Part shown: piece by piece, positions 31,610 through 39,831 of the stretch
Layout: every line of letters begins with the position of its first letter
Numbering within the stretch: position 1 is the first letter of the stretch
Assembly (NCBI RefSeq): GCF_004364245.1
Contig: NZ_SOAV01000001.1
Location: 496,001 to 560,000, forward strand
DNA length: 64,000 nucleotides
Direction: 5' to 3'
From: Streptomyces sp. BK208
GTDB lineage: Bacteria > Actinomycetota > Actinomycetes > Streptomycetales > Streptomycetaceae
The notes under the pieces: generated by a model
Seen by the model: the letters and a program-made list of their open reading frames with translations, nothing else
What the model was told of the DNA's origin: nothing
Databases searched by the model: none
Position numbers and translations under genes: made by a program

Positions 31610-33187
31610 ATGGCCCAGACAGCGAGGGAGACCACCCGAGGCGGACTGCCCAAGGGTTTCCGCAGTGCCGAGCAGGGCTGGCCCGAGCTGCGCCGCATCC
31701 CGCACCCGCCGTACCGGCTGCCGCTGCTCGGCGACGTGGTGGGGGCCAGCCGGCGCACCCCGATGCAGGACTCGCTCGAGTACGCGCGGCGGCTGGGGCC
31801 GATCTTCCGGCGGCGGGCGTTCGGCAAGGAGTTCGTCTTCGTGTGGGGCGCGTCCCTCGCCGCCGACCTGGCGGACGAGACGCGGTTCGCCAAGCACGTG
31901 GGGCTCGGGGTGGCCAACCTGCGGCCGGTCGCCGGGGACGGGCTGTTCACGGCGTACAACCACGAGCCCAACTGGCAGCTCGCGCACGACGTGCTGGCGC
32001 CCGGCTTCAGCCGCGAGGCCATGGCCGGTTACCACGTGATGATGCTGGACGTGGCCGCCCGGCTCACCGGCCACTGGGACCTCGCCGAGGCGGCCGGGCG
32101 GGCGGTGGACGTGCCCGGCGACATGACCAAGCTGACGTTGGAGACCATCGCGCGCACCGGGTTCGGGCACGACTTCGGCTCCTTCGAACGCCCCCGCCTG
32201 CATCCCTTCGTCACCGCGATGGTGGGCACGCTCGGCTACGCGCAGCGTCTGAACACGGTGCCCGCGCCGCTCGCCCCCTGGCTGCTGCGGGACGCGAGCC
32301 GCCGCAACGCCGCCGACATCGCCTACCTCAACCGCACGGTCGACGACCTCGTCCGCGAACGCCGGGCGGGTGGCGGCGCGGACGGCCGGGGCGGTGACGG
32401 CGACCTGCTCGACCGGATGCTGGAGACGGCCCACCCGGAGACCGGGGAGCGGCTGTCGCCGCAGAACGTGCGCCGCCAGGTCATCACCTTCCTGGTCGCC
32501 GGCCACGAGACCACCTCGGGCGCGCTCTCCTTCGCCCTGCACTACCTCGCCCGGAATCCCGAGGTCGCGGCGCGGGCCCGCGCCGAGGTGGACCGGGTGT
32601 GGGGCGGCACCGAGGCGCCCGGGTACGACCAGGTGGCCAAGCTCCGGTACGTGCGCCGGGTGCTCGACGAGTCGCTGCGGCTGTGGCCGACCGCGCCCGG
32701 CTTCGCGCGGGAGGCCCGCGAGGACACGGTGCTCGGCGGCACGCACCCGATGCGGCGCGGGGCCTGGGCGCTGGTGCTCACGGGCATGCTGCACCGTGAT
32801 CCCGAGGTGTGGGGTCCGGACGCGGAGCGGTTCGACCCGGACCGGTTCGACGCCAAGGCGGTGCGCTCGCGCGCCCCGCACACCTTCAAACCGTTCGGGA
32901 CGGGAGCGCGGGCGTGCATAGGGCGGCAGTTCGCGCTGCACGAGGCGACGCTGGTGCTCGGGCTGCTGCTGCGCCGCTACGAGCTGCGGCCGGAACCCGG
33001 CTACCGGCTGCGGGTGACGGAGCGGCTGACACTGATGCCGGAGGGCCTGCGCCTGCACCTGGCCCGGCGGGCCCCGTCGGTGCCGGTACCCGCTTCCCGC
33101 ACCGGTGCCGCCGCGGCCGACGGCACCGAGGGCGCCCGGAACGACGTTTCAGCGCCCCGCTGTCCAGTGCACCGGACGGGCGACTGA
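31610..33187 (+). CDS. Cytochrome P450, CYP102B-like, heme domain only
   Basis: 525 residues. Similar throughout to the heme domain of the P450BM3 (CYP102) family: IPHPPYRLPLLGDV near the start, FLVAGHETTSGALSF in the I-helix, ESLRLWPTAPGF in the K-helix, and FGTGARACIGRQFAL around the heme thiolate. The flavin reductase domain fused in CYP102A1 is absent; a short polar tail ends CPVHRTGD. From memory this is the situation of S. coelicolor CYP102B1 (SCO0801). Probably hydroxylates fatty acids with a separate redox partner. ATG at 31610 follows AGGGAG. Confidence 0.88.
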   Translation: MAQTARETTRGGLPKGFRSAEQGWPELRRIPHPPYRLPLLGDVVGASRRTPMQDSLEYARRLGPIFRRRAFGKEFVFVWGASLAADLADETRFAKHVGLGVANLRPVAGDGLFTAYNHEPNWQLAHDVLAPGFSREAMAGYHVMMLDVAARLTGHWDLAEAAGRAVDVPGDMTKLTLETIARTGFGHDFGSFERPRLHPFVTAMVGTLGYAQRLNTVPAPLAPWLLRDASRRNAADIAYLNRTVDDLVRERRAGGGADGRGGDGDLLDRMLETAHPETGERLSPQNVRRQVITFLVAGHETTSGALSFALHYLARNPEVAARARAEVDRVWGGTEAPGYDQVAKLRYVRRVLDESLRLWPTAPGFAREAREDTVLGGTHPMRRGAWALVLTGMLHRDPEVWGPDAERFDPDRFDAKAVRSRAPHTFKPFGTGARACIGRQFALHEATLVLGLLLRRYELRPEPGYRLRVTERLTLMPEGLRLHLARRAPSVPVPASRTGAAAADGTEGARNDVSAPRCPVHRTGD

Positions 33188-33997
33188 GTCCGGCAGCCTG
33201 GTGCCCGGGCCGCCACGGGCCGCGTCGACCTGCGGCTGGGTCAGGAAGAACGCGCCCGTCAGATCCGCGTCGCTCAGCTCGGCGTCGCGCAGGTCCGCAC
33301 CGATCAGGTCGGCGCCCCGCAGGTCGGCGCCGGTGAGGTCGGCGGCGATGAGGTACGCCCCGCGCAGATCGGCGCCGGCCAGGTCGGCGCCCTTCAGGCG
33401 GGCGCCCATCAGGTCGGCGTTGCGGCGGTTCTTCTTCCGGCCGCCGGCGCCGGCGCGGACCAGCTCGCTGGTACGCAGCAGGAGCGCGTTGACGCGCTGC
33501 CGGTGTGCGGCCACGTCGAGTGCGGCCAGCTCCTCCGGGGTCCCCTCGGCGAGGCGTTCGGTCTCGGCGAGGGCGCCGCGCAGGTCGGCGTGGACCGGAC
33601 GGGCGGCGGGCAGGGTCAGCGCCTCGGTCAGGTACCGGAGCAGCTCGTGCAGTTGGCGGACGACCGGGAACACCTCGAACATGCGCCGGGCCCGCTCCGG
33701 CGGGCCGGTGCGCCAGTCCCGGCCGCCGAAGGTGACCTGGGAGACCCGCTGCCCGGCGCCGAAGCAGTCGTAGACCGTGCAACCGGTGAAGCCCCGCTCG
33801 CGCAGCGTCGTGTGGATGCCGCAGCGGTGGTCGGTACGCAGGTTCGCGCAGGGCGTCCCGGCGTCCTTGTCGACCGCGAAGTCCGCCGAGCGGGCGAACG
33901 GCAGGGCCACGCAGCACAGGCCGAAGCAGCTCCCGCAGTCGCCGCGCAGTTCCGCACCGGGCCGGTCGTCCACCCGGTCCCCCTCGTGTTCTGGCAT
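33149..33997 (-). CDS. Cys-rich metal-site (YkgJ-like) / pentapeptide-repeat fusion protein
   Basis: 282 residues. Residues about 18-80 have CGSCFGLCC, then a spaced Cys at CANL, CGIH and a closing Cys pair in GCTVYDC, which fits the YkgJ-type zinc/iron-chelating domain. A helical linker follows (about 100-185), and about 192-255 is a run of A(D/N)LxG pentapeptides (GADLAGADLRGAYLIAADL) forming a short right-handed beta-helix. I know of no function for this combination. The last 39 bp overlap the 3' end of the P450 gene. ATG at 33995-33997. Confidence 0.82.
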   Translation of the reverse strand: MPEHEGDRVDDRPGAELRGDCGSCFGLCCVALPFARSADFAVDKDAGTPCANLRTDHRCGIHTTLRERGFTGCTVYDCFGAGQRVSQVTFGGRDWRTGPPERARRMFEVFPVVRQLHELLRYLTEALTLPAARPVHADLRGALAETERLAEGTPEELAALDVAAHRQRVNALLLRTSELVRAGAGGRKKNRRNADLMGARLKGADLAGADLRGAYLIAADLTGADLRGADLIGADLRDAELSDADLTGAFFLTQPQVDAARGGPGTRLPDSVARPVHWTAGR

Positions 33998-34054
33998 GTC
34001 GTCGAGGATACGGACCGCCGGGACGCGGGTACGAGATCGGCCCCGCGCCCCGGG

Positions 34055-35002
34055 TCAGGCCTCCACCGCCGACAGGTCCAGCCGGGCCAGCCGCTCCGGG
34101 TCGGACAGGATGTACAGCCCCGTGATGAGCCCGTCCGCGACGGTGACGTAGGTGACCGACACCGCGCGCCCCTCGGACACCGTGAGGGTGCCGACCGCGC
34201 CGTTGACCAGGACGACGCGGGCGAGTCCGGCGAGGTGGCGGAAGTGGAACGCCCCGGTGGCGACCGTCCGCGCCCCCCGCACCGCCTTCGAGGCCGCCAC
34301 GCCGAGGGCCGCCGCGCCGGCGTCGGCCCGCAGCACCACGTCCGGGTGGAGCACGGACACCAGTGCCTCGAAGTCACCGGCGCGACTCGCGGCCAGGAAC
34401 GCCTCGACCACCCGGCGCTGCCGGCCGAGGTCCGGTTCGGCGGCGGGCGTCGCGTCCCGCACCCGGCGGCGGGCCCGGTGGGCGAGCTGCCGGGTGGCGG
34501 CCGGGGTGCGCTCGACGACCGGCGCGATGTCGTCGAAGGGCACGGCGAACATGTCGTGCAGGACGAACGCCAGCCGCTCGGCCGGTTCGAGGGCTTCCAG
34601 CACCACCAGCAGGGCGATGCCCACCGAGTCGGTGTGCAGGGCCTCCGCCTCCGGGTCGGCCCCGGGCAGGGCCCGCAGCACGGGGTCCGGCACGAAGGAG
34701 TCGAAGCCCTCGGTCATCGGCTCCTCGCGACGGGCGGTGCGGGAGCGCAGCAGGTCCAGGCAGATCCGGCCGGTCACGGTGGTCAGCCAGGCGCCCAGAT
34801 TGCCGACGCCCTCCCCGCCGGAGCGGTCGAGCCGCAGCCATGCCTCCTGCACCGCGTCCTCGGCCTCGGCCAGTGAACCGAGCATGCGGTAGGCCACCGC
34901 CCGCAGCCGGCCGCGATGCTCCTCGAACCGCTCCGCGAGACGCTGCCGCCCCCGTACGTCCCGCACGTCCTGCTCCCCCCGCACGTCCGGCTCCCCCGTC
35001 AT
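34055..35002 (-). CDS. ECF41/SigJ-type sigma factor with a SnoaL-like C-terminal domain
   Basis: 315 residues. Region 2 at about 20-95 (FEEHRGRLRAVAYRMLGSLAEAEDAVQEAWLRLDR), region 4 at about 130-190 (LEALEPAERLAFVLHDMFAVPFDDIAPVVERTPAATRQLAHRARRR), then a fused SnoaL-like domain of about 110 residues that in this group replaces a separate anti-sigma factor. The motif usually written DGGGK/R in ECF41 proteins is here ADAGAAAL. The start lies 4 bp after the stop of the PIG-L gene, so the two are one operon. Confidence 0.88.
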   Translation of the reverse strand: MTGEPDVRGEQDVRDVRGRQRLAERFEEHRGRLRAVAYRMLGSLAEAEDAVQEAWLRLDRSGGEGVGNLGAWLTTVTGRICLDLLRSRTARREEPMTEGFDSFVPDPVLRALPGADPEAEALHTDSVGIALLVVLEALEPAERLAFVLHDMFAVPFDDIAPVVERTPAATRQLAHRARRRVRDATPAAEPDLGRQRRVVEAFLAASRAGDFEALVSVLHPDVVLRADAGAAALGVAASKAVRGARTVATGAFHFRHLAGLARVVLVNGAVGTLTVSEGRAVSVTYVTVADGLITGLYILSDPERLARLDLSAVEA

Positions 35003-35006
35003 GCCG

Positions 35007-35750
35007 CTACCGTCCGAAGACTTCGAAGGTCACCGCGGGCTTTCCGCCGAACCGCTCCCCCGCGGTCCGGGCGAAGCCGGTGAGGAAGCCGCGCACGTAC
35101 GTCTCCGGGTCCTCGTCGGTCAGCACCTCGATGTACGTGCGGTGTTCGAGCAGCGAGCGCACCGCGCGCTCCAGTCCCGGGGTGGCGTCCACGGCGTGGG
35201 TGGGCGAGGAGGAGCCGGCCACCGCGACCCAGCGCACGCCGTTCCACGGTTCGAGGCCCTGCTCGGTCAGCTCCGGGAAGATCCACCGGTTGCCCGCGTC
35301 GGCCGCGGCGTCGAGCGTGGCACGGCCGACGGCGACGTGGTCCGGGGTGTTCCAGGCGACGCCGCCCCAGGTGTCCCGGTGGTTCAAGGTGATGACCAGC
35401 TCGGGCCGGTGACGGCGGATCGCGGCGGCGATGTCGCGGCGCAGCGCGGTGCCGTACTCGACGACGCCGTCCCGGTGGTCGAGGAACTCCACCTCGCTCA
35501 CCCCGACGACGGCGGCGCTCGCACGCTGCTCCCGCTCGCGCAGCGGGGCGCACTCCTCGGGCGGCAGCGTGTCGATGCCCGCCTCGCCCCTGGTGGCGAG
35601 CACGTAGGCGACCTCGCGGCCCTCGTCGGTCCAGGCCGCGATCGCCGCGGAGCAGCCGTACTCCAGGTCGTCGGGGTGGGCCACGACGGCGAGGGCGCGG
35701 CGCCAGTCGCCGGGCATGGGCTCCAGTGGTGTGATCGTCGGCTCCGTCAT
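35007..35750 (-). CDS. PIG-L family deacetylase (LmbE-like)
   Basis: 247 residues. Zinc/active-site motif VVAHPDDLEYG near the N-terminus, second metal ligand in NTPDHVAVG, and the family core TLNHRDTWGG. Such enzymes remove acetyl groups from N-acetylglucosamine-linked compounds (MshB in mycothiol synthesis, Mca amidase, antibiotic-tailoring enzymes). This copy is probably not MshB, whose gene normally sits elsewhere; substrate unknown. It is directly upstream of the sigma factor gene (4-bp gap). Confidence 0.87.
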   Translation of the reverse strand: MTEPTITPLEPMPGDWRRALAVVAHPDDLEYGCSAAIAAWTDEGREVAYVLATRGEAGIDTLPPEECAPLREREQRASAAVVGVSEVEFLDHRDGVVEYGTALRRDIAAAIRRHRPELVITLNHRDTWGGVAWNTPDHVAVGRATLDAAADAGNRWIFPELTEQGLEPWNGVRWVAVAGSSSPTHAVDATPGLERAVRSLLEHRTYIEVLTDEDPETYVRGFLTGFARTAGERFGGKPAVTFEVFGR

Positions 35751-35838
35751 GCCCGCACAGTAACCCGCGCCGCCGACACCGGGCCCGGATTTCCGGCGCC
35801 CCGCCCGTCCCGCCCCGCAGCGTCTCGCGCCCCGCGCG

Positions 35839-37140
35839 TCAGGCCTCGTCGCGGGCGAGGGCGAGCAGCCGGTCCAGGACGCGGGGGCCGCCGGCGCGGA
35901 CGCCGTCGTGCTCGAACTCGTCGGTGACCCAGGTGCGCAGGCCCCGGATCGCCCGGGCGGTGGTGAGGGCGTGGGCGGTGTCGACGTACATGTCGTCGTG
36001 GTAGACCGCCGCGGCGGCCGGGACCTCGTTGGCGGCGAGGCGGGCGGGGTCGTACAGCGGTGTCCAGTCGGTGCGCGCGGCGAGCAGTCCGGCCGTCTCG
36101 CGCAGCGGGCGCAGGGCCGGGTCGCAGTCGAACGTCCAGGGGTGGACGGACTCGCCGGTGAAGAGCAGCGGTTCGTCGCCCGCGAGGGTCTTGGCGGCGT
36201 CGAAGCGCGGGAACTCGGCGCGGACCCGCTCGGCGGACCAGTCGGTGGGCCGGGCGTCCTGGCCGTAGATGGCCTCGTGGATCAGGGCGTACAGCGGGTG
36301 GCTCGCGTAGGACAGCAGGGCCTGGGCCTGCTCCTGGAAGGCGTCGGAGAGAGCGTGTCCCTGCGGGGTGCGGACGAAGGCGTCCTCCAGGAGGAAGTGC
36401 AGGTGGTGGCTGCCCTCGCCACCGCCGAGCACGATGCCGAGGGACTGGAAGGCCTCCACGGTGAGGCGGTAGCCGTTCGGCAGGACCACGTCGTGGGTGA
36501 GGAGGTGGTCGGCGATGCGGCGGGCGCGCTCGACGTCCTGCGGGTAGCGGGCGTAGTGGGCGACGACCTTGCGCTCGATGCGAGGGTAGGCGGCCCGGTA
36601 GACGTCGTCGGCGTGGGCGTCGAGGGAGGGCAGACCGCCGGTGATCAGCGCGGCGCTCAGGCCCTCGGGGGCCAGCGACAGGTAGGCGACGGTGCAGAAG
36701 CCCCCGAAGCTCTGGCCGAGGACCGTCCAGGGGGCGCCGCCGGTGACCTCGCGGCGGACGGCCTCGCAGTCCCGGACGATGGCGTCGGCGCGGAAGTGGG
36801 TGAGGTAGTCGGCCTGCTCCGCGGGGCCGCCGCGCAGCGGGAGCGTCTGGCGGTTGGCCGGGGTGGAGGCGCCGGTGCCGCGCTGGTCCAGGAGCAGCAC
36901 CCGGTACTCGTCGAGGGCGCGGCCGAGCCAGGCGGGGCGGCCGACGAAACGGTTCGCCCCGAAGCCGGGGCCGCCCTGGAGGTACAGCAGCCACGGCAGG
37001 TCCTTGCCGGCCTTGCCGCTCGCGACCACCTCGCGGGCGTACAGCTCGATCGTCTCCCCGGTGGGGTCGGCGTGGTCGAGGGGCACGGTGAAACGGCGGT
37101 CGGTGAGGACGACACCTGGCTGGCGGTAGCTGAGGCTCAA
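35839..37140 (-). CDS. Proline-iminopeptidase-like alpha/beta hydrolase
   Basis: 433 residues. Alpha/beta-hydrolase with the S33 peptidase pattern: LLYLQGGPGFG (oxyanion loop), DQRGTGAST, nucleophile elbow GQSFGGFC, and a C-terminal His in EFEHDGVR. It is longer than classical prolyl iminopeptidase because of a large helical lid. Likely releases N-terminal proline from peptides. Start is a TTG at 37138-37140 with GGGAG five bases before, and no better start in frame. Confidence 0.85.
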   Translation of the reverse strand: MSLSYRQPGVVLTDRRFTVPLDHADPTGETIELYAREVVASGKAGKDLPWLLYLQGGPGFGANRFVGRPAWLGRALDEYRVLLLDQRGTGASTPANRQTLPLRGGPAEQADYLTHFRADAIVRDCEAVRREVTGGAPWTVLGQSFGGFCTVAYLSLAPEGLSAALITGGLPSLDAHADDVYRAAYPRIERKVVAHYARYPQDVERARRIADHLLTHDVVLPNGYRLTVEAFQSLGIVLGGGEGSHHLHFLLEDAFVRTPQGHALSDAFQEQAQALLSYASHPLYALIHEAIYGQDARPTDWSAERVRAEFPRFDAAKTLAGDEPLLFTGESVHPWTFDCDPALRPLRETAGLLAARTDWTPLYDPARLAANEVPAAAAVYHDDMYVDTAHALTTARAIRGLRTWVTDEFEHDGVRAGGPRVLDRLLALARDEA

Positions 37141-37159
37141 CGGGTCTCCCGGGGCGGAC

Positions 37160-37191
37160 GGACACGACGGCCGGATCTTTCGGCCGTGTCC
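37160..37191 (-). terminator. Hairpin after the LacI gene
   Basis: GGACACG/CGTGTCC pairs with an inner GCCG/CGGC stem (three unpaired bases on one side, ATCTTT loop). It lies 65 bp past the LacI stop and just before the iminopeptidase start, so it may end the rhamnose transport operon. Confidence 0.4.
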
Positions 37192-37255
37192 CAGTTCAGC
37201 ACACGTTCCCGCGGCCGCCGACCCCCGGGATCACGCCATCTTCCTGAACGGCGGG

Positions 37256-38281
37256 TCAGCGGGCGGCGAGGCTGGAGCGGCGCACCACCAGTTCGGGCTG
37301 GAGGACGACCCGCCGGTGCGGGTGGGCGCGGTCGGTGCCCGCCAGCTCCGTCTCCTGGAGGAGCAGCTCGGCGGCCATGGCGCCCATGGTGACGGCGGGC
37401 TGGCGCACGGAGGTGAGGGGCACGGCCGCGGCCGCGGCGAACTCGATGTCGTCGTAGCCCACGATCGCGAGGTCGTCCGGGACGCCGACCCCGGCGGCGT
37501 ACATGGCCTGCAGCACGCCGAGGGCGAGCAGGTCGTTGGCGCAGAAGACGGCGGTCGGCCGGTCGGCGAGGCCCAGCAGGCGGGCGCCTGCGTCCCGGCC
37601 CGCGGCGACGTCGAGCCGCTCGGTGGGCACCTCGCGCAGCGCGTCGGGGCCGAGTCCGGCCTCGGCGAGCGCGGTGAGGGCGCCGGTGCGGCGGTCGCGG
37701 ACCTGGTTGAGGCCGGGCGGACCGCTGACGTAGGCGATGGAGCGGTGTCCGGCGTCCACGAGGTGACGCACGGCCAGCGCGCCGCCCGCGACGTCGTCGA
37801 CGGAGACCGAGCACTCGGTGGTGCCCTCGGCGACCCGGTCCACGAGCACGAAGGGGATCCGGTGGCGCCGGAAGCCCTCGATGTTGCGGCCGGTGGCGTC
37901 GGCCGGGGTCAGCAGGACGCCCCGGACCCGCTGCTCGGCGAAGAGCGAGAGGTACTCGGCCTCCTCGCCGGGGCTCTGCGCGCTGTTGCAGACCATCACG
38001 CCGAGCCCGGCCTCGCGGGCCGCCCGCTCGGCGCCGCGTGCGACGTCGACGAAGAACGGGTTGCCCATGTCGAGGACGAGCAGCCCCATGATGCGGCTGC
38101 GGCCCGCGCGCAGCTGGCGTGCGGACTCGCTGCGGACGTAGCCCAGCCGGTCGATCGCGGACAGCACGCGCGCGCGGGTCTCGGTCGCGACGGTGTCGGG
38201 GCGGTTGATGACGTTGGAGACCGTGCCCACGGAGACTCCGGCGGCGCGGGCGACGTCCTTGATACCCACGGAATGGGCCAT
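37256..38281 (-). CDS. rhaR: LacI-family regulator of rhamnose genes
   Basis: 341 residues. LacI helix-turn-helix at the N-terminus (IKDVARAAGVSVGTVSNVINRPDTV) and hinge LRAGRSRIMGLLV, then a periplasmic-binding-protein-like effector domain with NPFFVDVARGAERAA and IVGYDDIEFAAAA. Last gene of the leftward rhamnose operon, so it is most likely the repressor acting on the two TGAA-nnnn-TTCA operators between the divergent promoters. Effector is probably L-rhamnose or rhamnulose. I took the ATG at 38279-38281, with GGAGG upstream; the open frame continues 19 codons further. Confidence 0.85.
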   Translation of the reverse strand: MAHSVGIKDVARAAGVSVGTVSNVINRPDTVATETRARVLSAIDRLGYVRSESARQLRAGRSRIMGLLVLDMGNPFFVDVARGAERAAREAGLGVMVCNSAQSPGEEAEYLSLFAEQRVRGVLLTPADATGRNIEGFRRHRIPFVLVDRVAEGTTECSVSVDDVAGGALAVRHLVDAGHRSIAYVSGPPGLNQVRDRRTGALTALAEAGLGPDALREVPTERLDVAAGRDAGARLLGLADRPTAVFCANDLLALGVLQAMYAAGVGVPDDLAIVGYDDIEFAAAAAVPLTSVRQPAVTMGAMAAELLLQETELAGTDRAHPHRRVVLQPELVVRRSSLAAR

Positions 38282-38369
38282 CGGGCAGGGACCTCCGAGG
38301 TCGGGCTGGGGGTGAGGGGGCGGCCGCAGGACCTTCACACAGTACCCGCGCCGCCCCTGGACGGCCCCG

Positions 38370-38690
38370 TCAGGCGAGGTGGAAGACCTCGGTGAGCGGC
38401 TTCATCGCCTCGTCGGGGCGGGCGCCGTCGAGGGACTCGAAGAGGGGCCCCATCTCGGCCTGCCAGCGGCCGTTGACCTCGGTGGCCTCCATGCCGGCCC
38501 GGGCGGCGGCGAAGTCCTCGGTCTCCAGGTAGCCCACGAGCAGGCCGTCGTCCCGCAGGAAGAGCGAGTAGTTGTGCCAGCCGGTGGCGGAGAGCGCCTC
38601 GCACATCTCCGGCCACACGGCGGCGTGGCGTTCGCGGTACTGATCGATGCGGTCCCGGCGGACCTTGAGCAGGAAACAGACGCGTTGCAT
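38370..38690 (-). CDS. rhaM: L-rhamnose mutarotase
   Basis: 106 residues, exactly the family's usual length. Pattern CFLLKVRRDRIDQYRERHAAVWPEM, then GWHNYSLFLRDDGLLVGYLETEDF, typical of RhaM/RhaU with the catalytic His in YRERHAAVWP. It interconverts alpha- and beta-L-rhamnopyranose so that imported sugar can be isomerised. The ATG lies 20 bp after the stop of the binding-protein gene in the same operon. Confidence 0.93.
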   Translation of the reverse strand: MQRVCFLLKVRRDRIDQYRERHAAVWPEMCEALSATGWHNYSLFLRDDGLLVGYLETEDFAAARAGMEATEVNGRWQAEMGPLFESLDGARPDEAMKPLTEVFHLA

Positions 38691-38710
38691 GAAGGCCGCT
38701 CCCCGCGGGG

Positions 38711-39793
38711 CTAGAAGTCGAACTCGTCGACGTTGCGGGCGGTGAACACGGTCGGCTTGCCGAGGTCGATCACCCCGTCCTTGCCGATGGTGTACTCGCC
38801 CAGGGCGCCCGCCTCGAAGGTCTCGCCCTCCTTGCCGGTGATCTGGCCGGAGGACAGGGCGACGGCGGTGCGCGCGGCCAGCTCGCCGAGCTTGGCCGGG
38901 TCCCACAGCTCGAACGCCTCGACGGTGCCGTTCTTGACGTACTTGCGCATGTCGTTGGGGGTGCCGAGGCCGGTCAGCCTGACCTTGCCCTTGTACTTGG
39001 AGCCGGACAGGTACTGGGCGGCGGCCTTGATGCCGACGGTGGTCGGGGAGATGATCCCCTTCAGGTTCGGGTGCTCCTGGAGCAGGCCCTGGGTCTGCTG
39101 GAAGGACTTCTGGGCGTCGTCGTCGCCGTAGGCGACCTCGACCAGCTCGACGTCCTTGTACCTGGGGTCCTTCAGCTCGTCCTTCATGATGTCGATCCAG
39201 GCGTTCTGGTTCGTCGCGGTCTGTGCGGCGGACAGGATCGCGATCTCGCCCTTGTTGCCGATCTGCTCGGCGAGCTGCTGCACCTGGGTGCAGCCGATGT
39301 CGTCGGCGGACGCCTGGGAGATGAAGGCGTTGCGGCACCCGGGGTCGGTGTCCGAGTCGTAGGTGACGACCTTGATGTCGTTCTTCATGGCCTGCTTGAG
39401 CGCGGTGCACAGCGCGCCCGGGTCCTGAGCGGAGACGGCGATGGCGTCGACCTGCTGCTGGGTGAGCGTGTTGACGTAGGAGACCTGGCCGGCGGTGTCG
39501 GTGCCGCTGGAGGTGCCGACCTCCTTGTAGCTGGAGCCCAGCTCCTTGAGCGCCTTCTCGCCGCCTTTGTCGGCGACGGTGAAGTAGGGGTTGTTGACCT
39601 GCTTGGGCAGGAAGCCGACGGTCAGTCCCTTCTTCGTCTCGGCGTTCGGGTCCGCCTTGCCCGCCGTGGCGGCCTTGCCCCCCTCGTCCTTGACGTCCTC
39701 CTTCGTGGTGCCGCCACAGGCGGTGGCCGCGAGGGCGAGGGAGGTGACGGCGGCGAGGACCGCGCAGGTACGGCGGACGGACGACTTGCGCAT
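38711..39793 (-). CDS. rhaS: Rhamnose ABC transporter, substrate-binding lipoprotein
   Basis: 360 residues. Lipoprotein signal (RKSSVRRTCAVLAAVTSLAL, lipobox ATACGG), then a type I periplasmic-binding protein of the ribose/rhamnose cluster B group: TVGFLPKQVNNPYFTVADKGG, AIAVSAQDPGALCTALKQAM, VVTYDSDTDPGCRNAFISQA. It captures rhamnose outside the membrane for the RhaPQT transporter encoded just upstream in the operon. The assignment to rhamnose rests on its neighbours as much as on sequence. Confidence 0.9.
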   Translation of the reverse strand: MRKSSVRRTCAVLAAVTSLALAATACGGTTKEDVKDEGGKAATAGKADPNAETKKGLTVGFLPKQVNNPYFTVADKGGEKALKELGSSYKEVGTSSGTDTAGQVSYVNTLTQQQVDAIAVSAQDPGALCTALKQAMKNDIKVVTYDSDTDPGCRNAFISQASADDIGCTQVQQLAEQIGNKGEIAILSAAQTATNQNAWIDIMKDELKDPRYKDVELVEVAYGDDDAQKSFQQTQGLLQEHPNLKGIISPTTVGIKAAAQYLSGSKYKGKVRLTGLGTPNDMRKYVKNGTVEAFELWDPAKLGELAARTAVALSSGQITGKEGETFEAGALGEYTIGKDGVIDLGKPTVFTARNVDEFDF

Positions 39794-39831
39794 GGTGGGT
39801 TCCTTACGGGGGTGGGTGAGCCGGGACGGAG

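Noticed and set aside
33235..33420. Short regular DNA repeats resembling a CRISPR-like array
   Set aside because: They are codons of the pentapeptide repeats in a coding gene, with no spacers.
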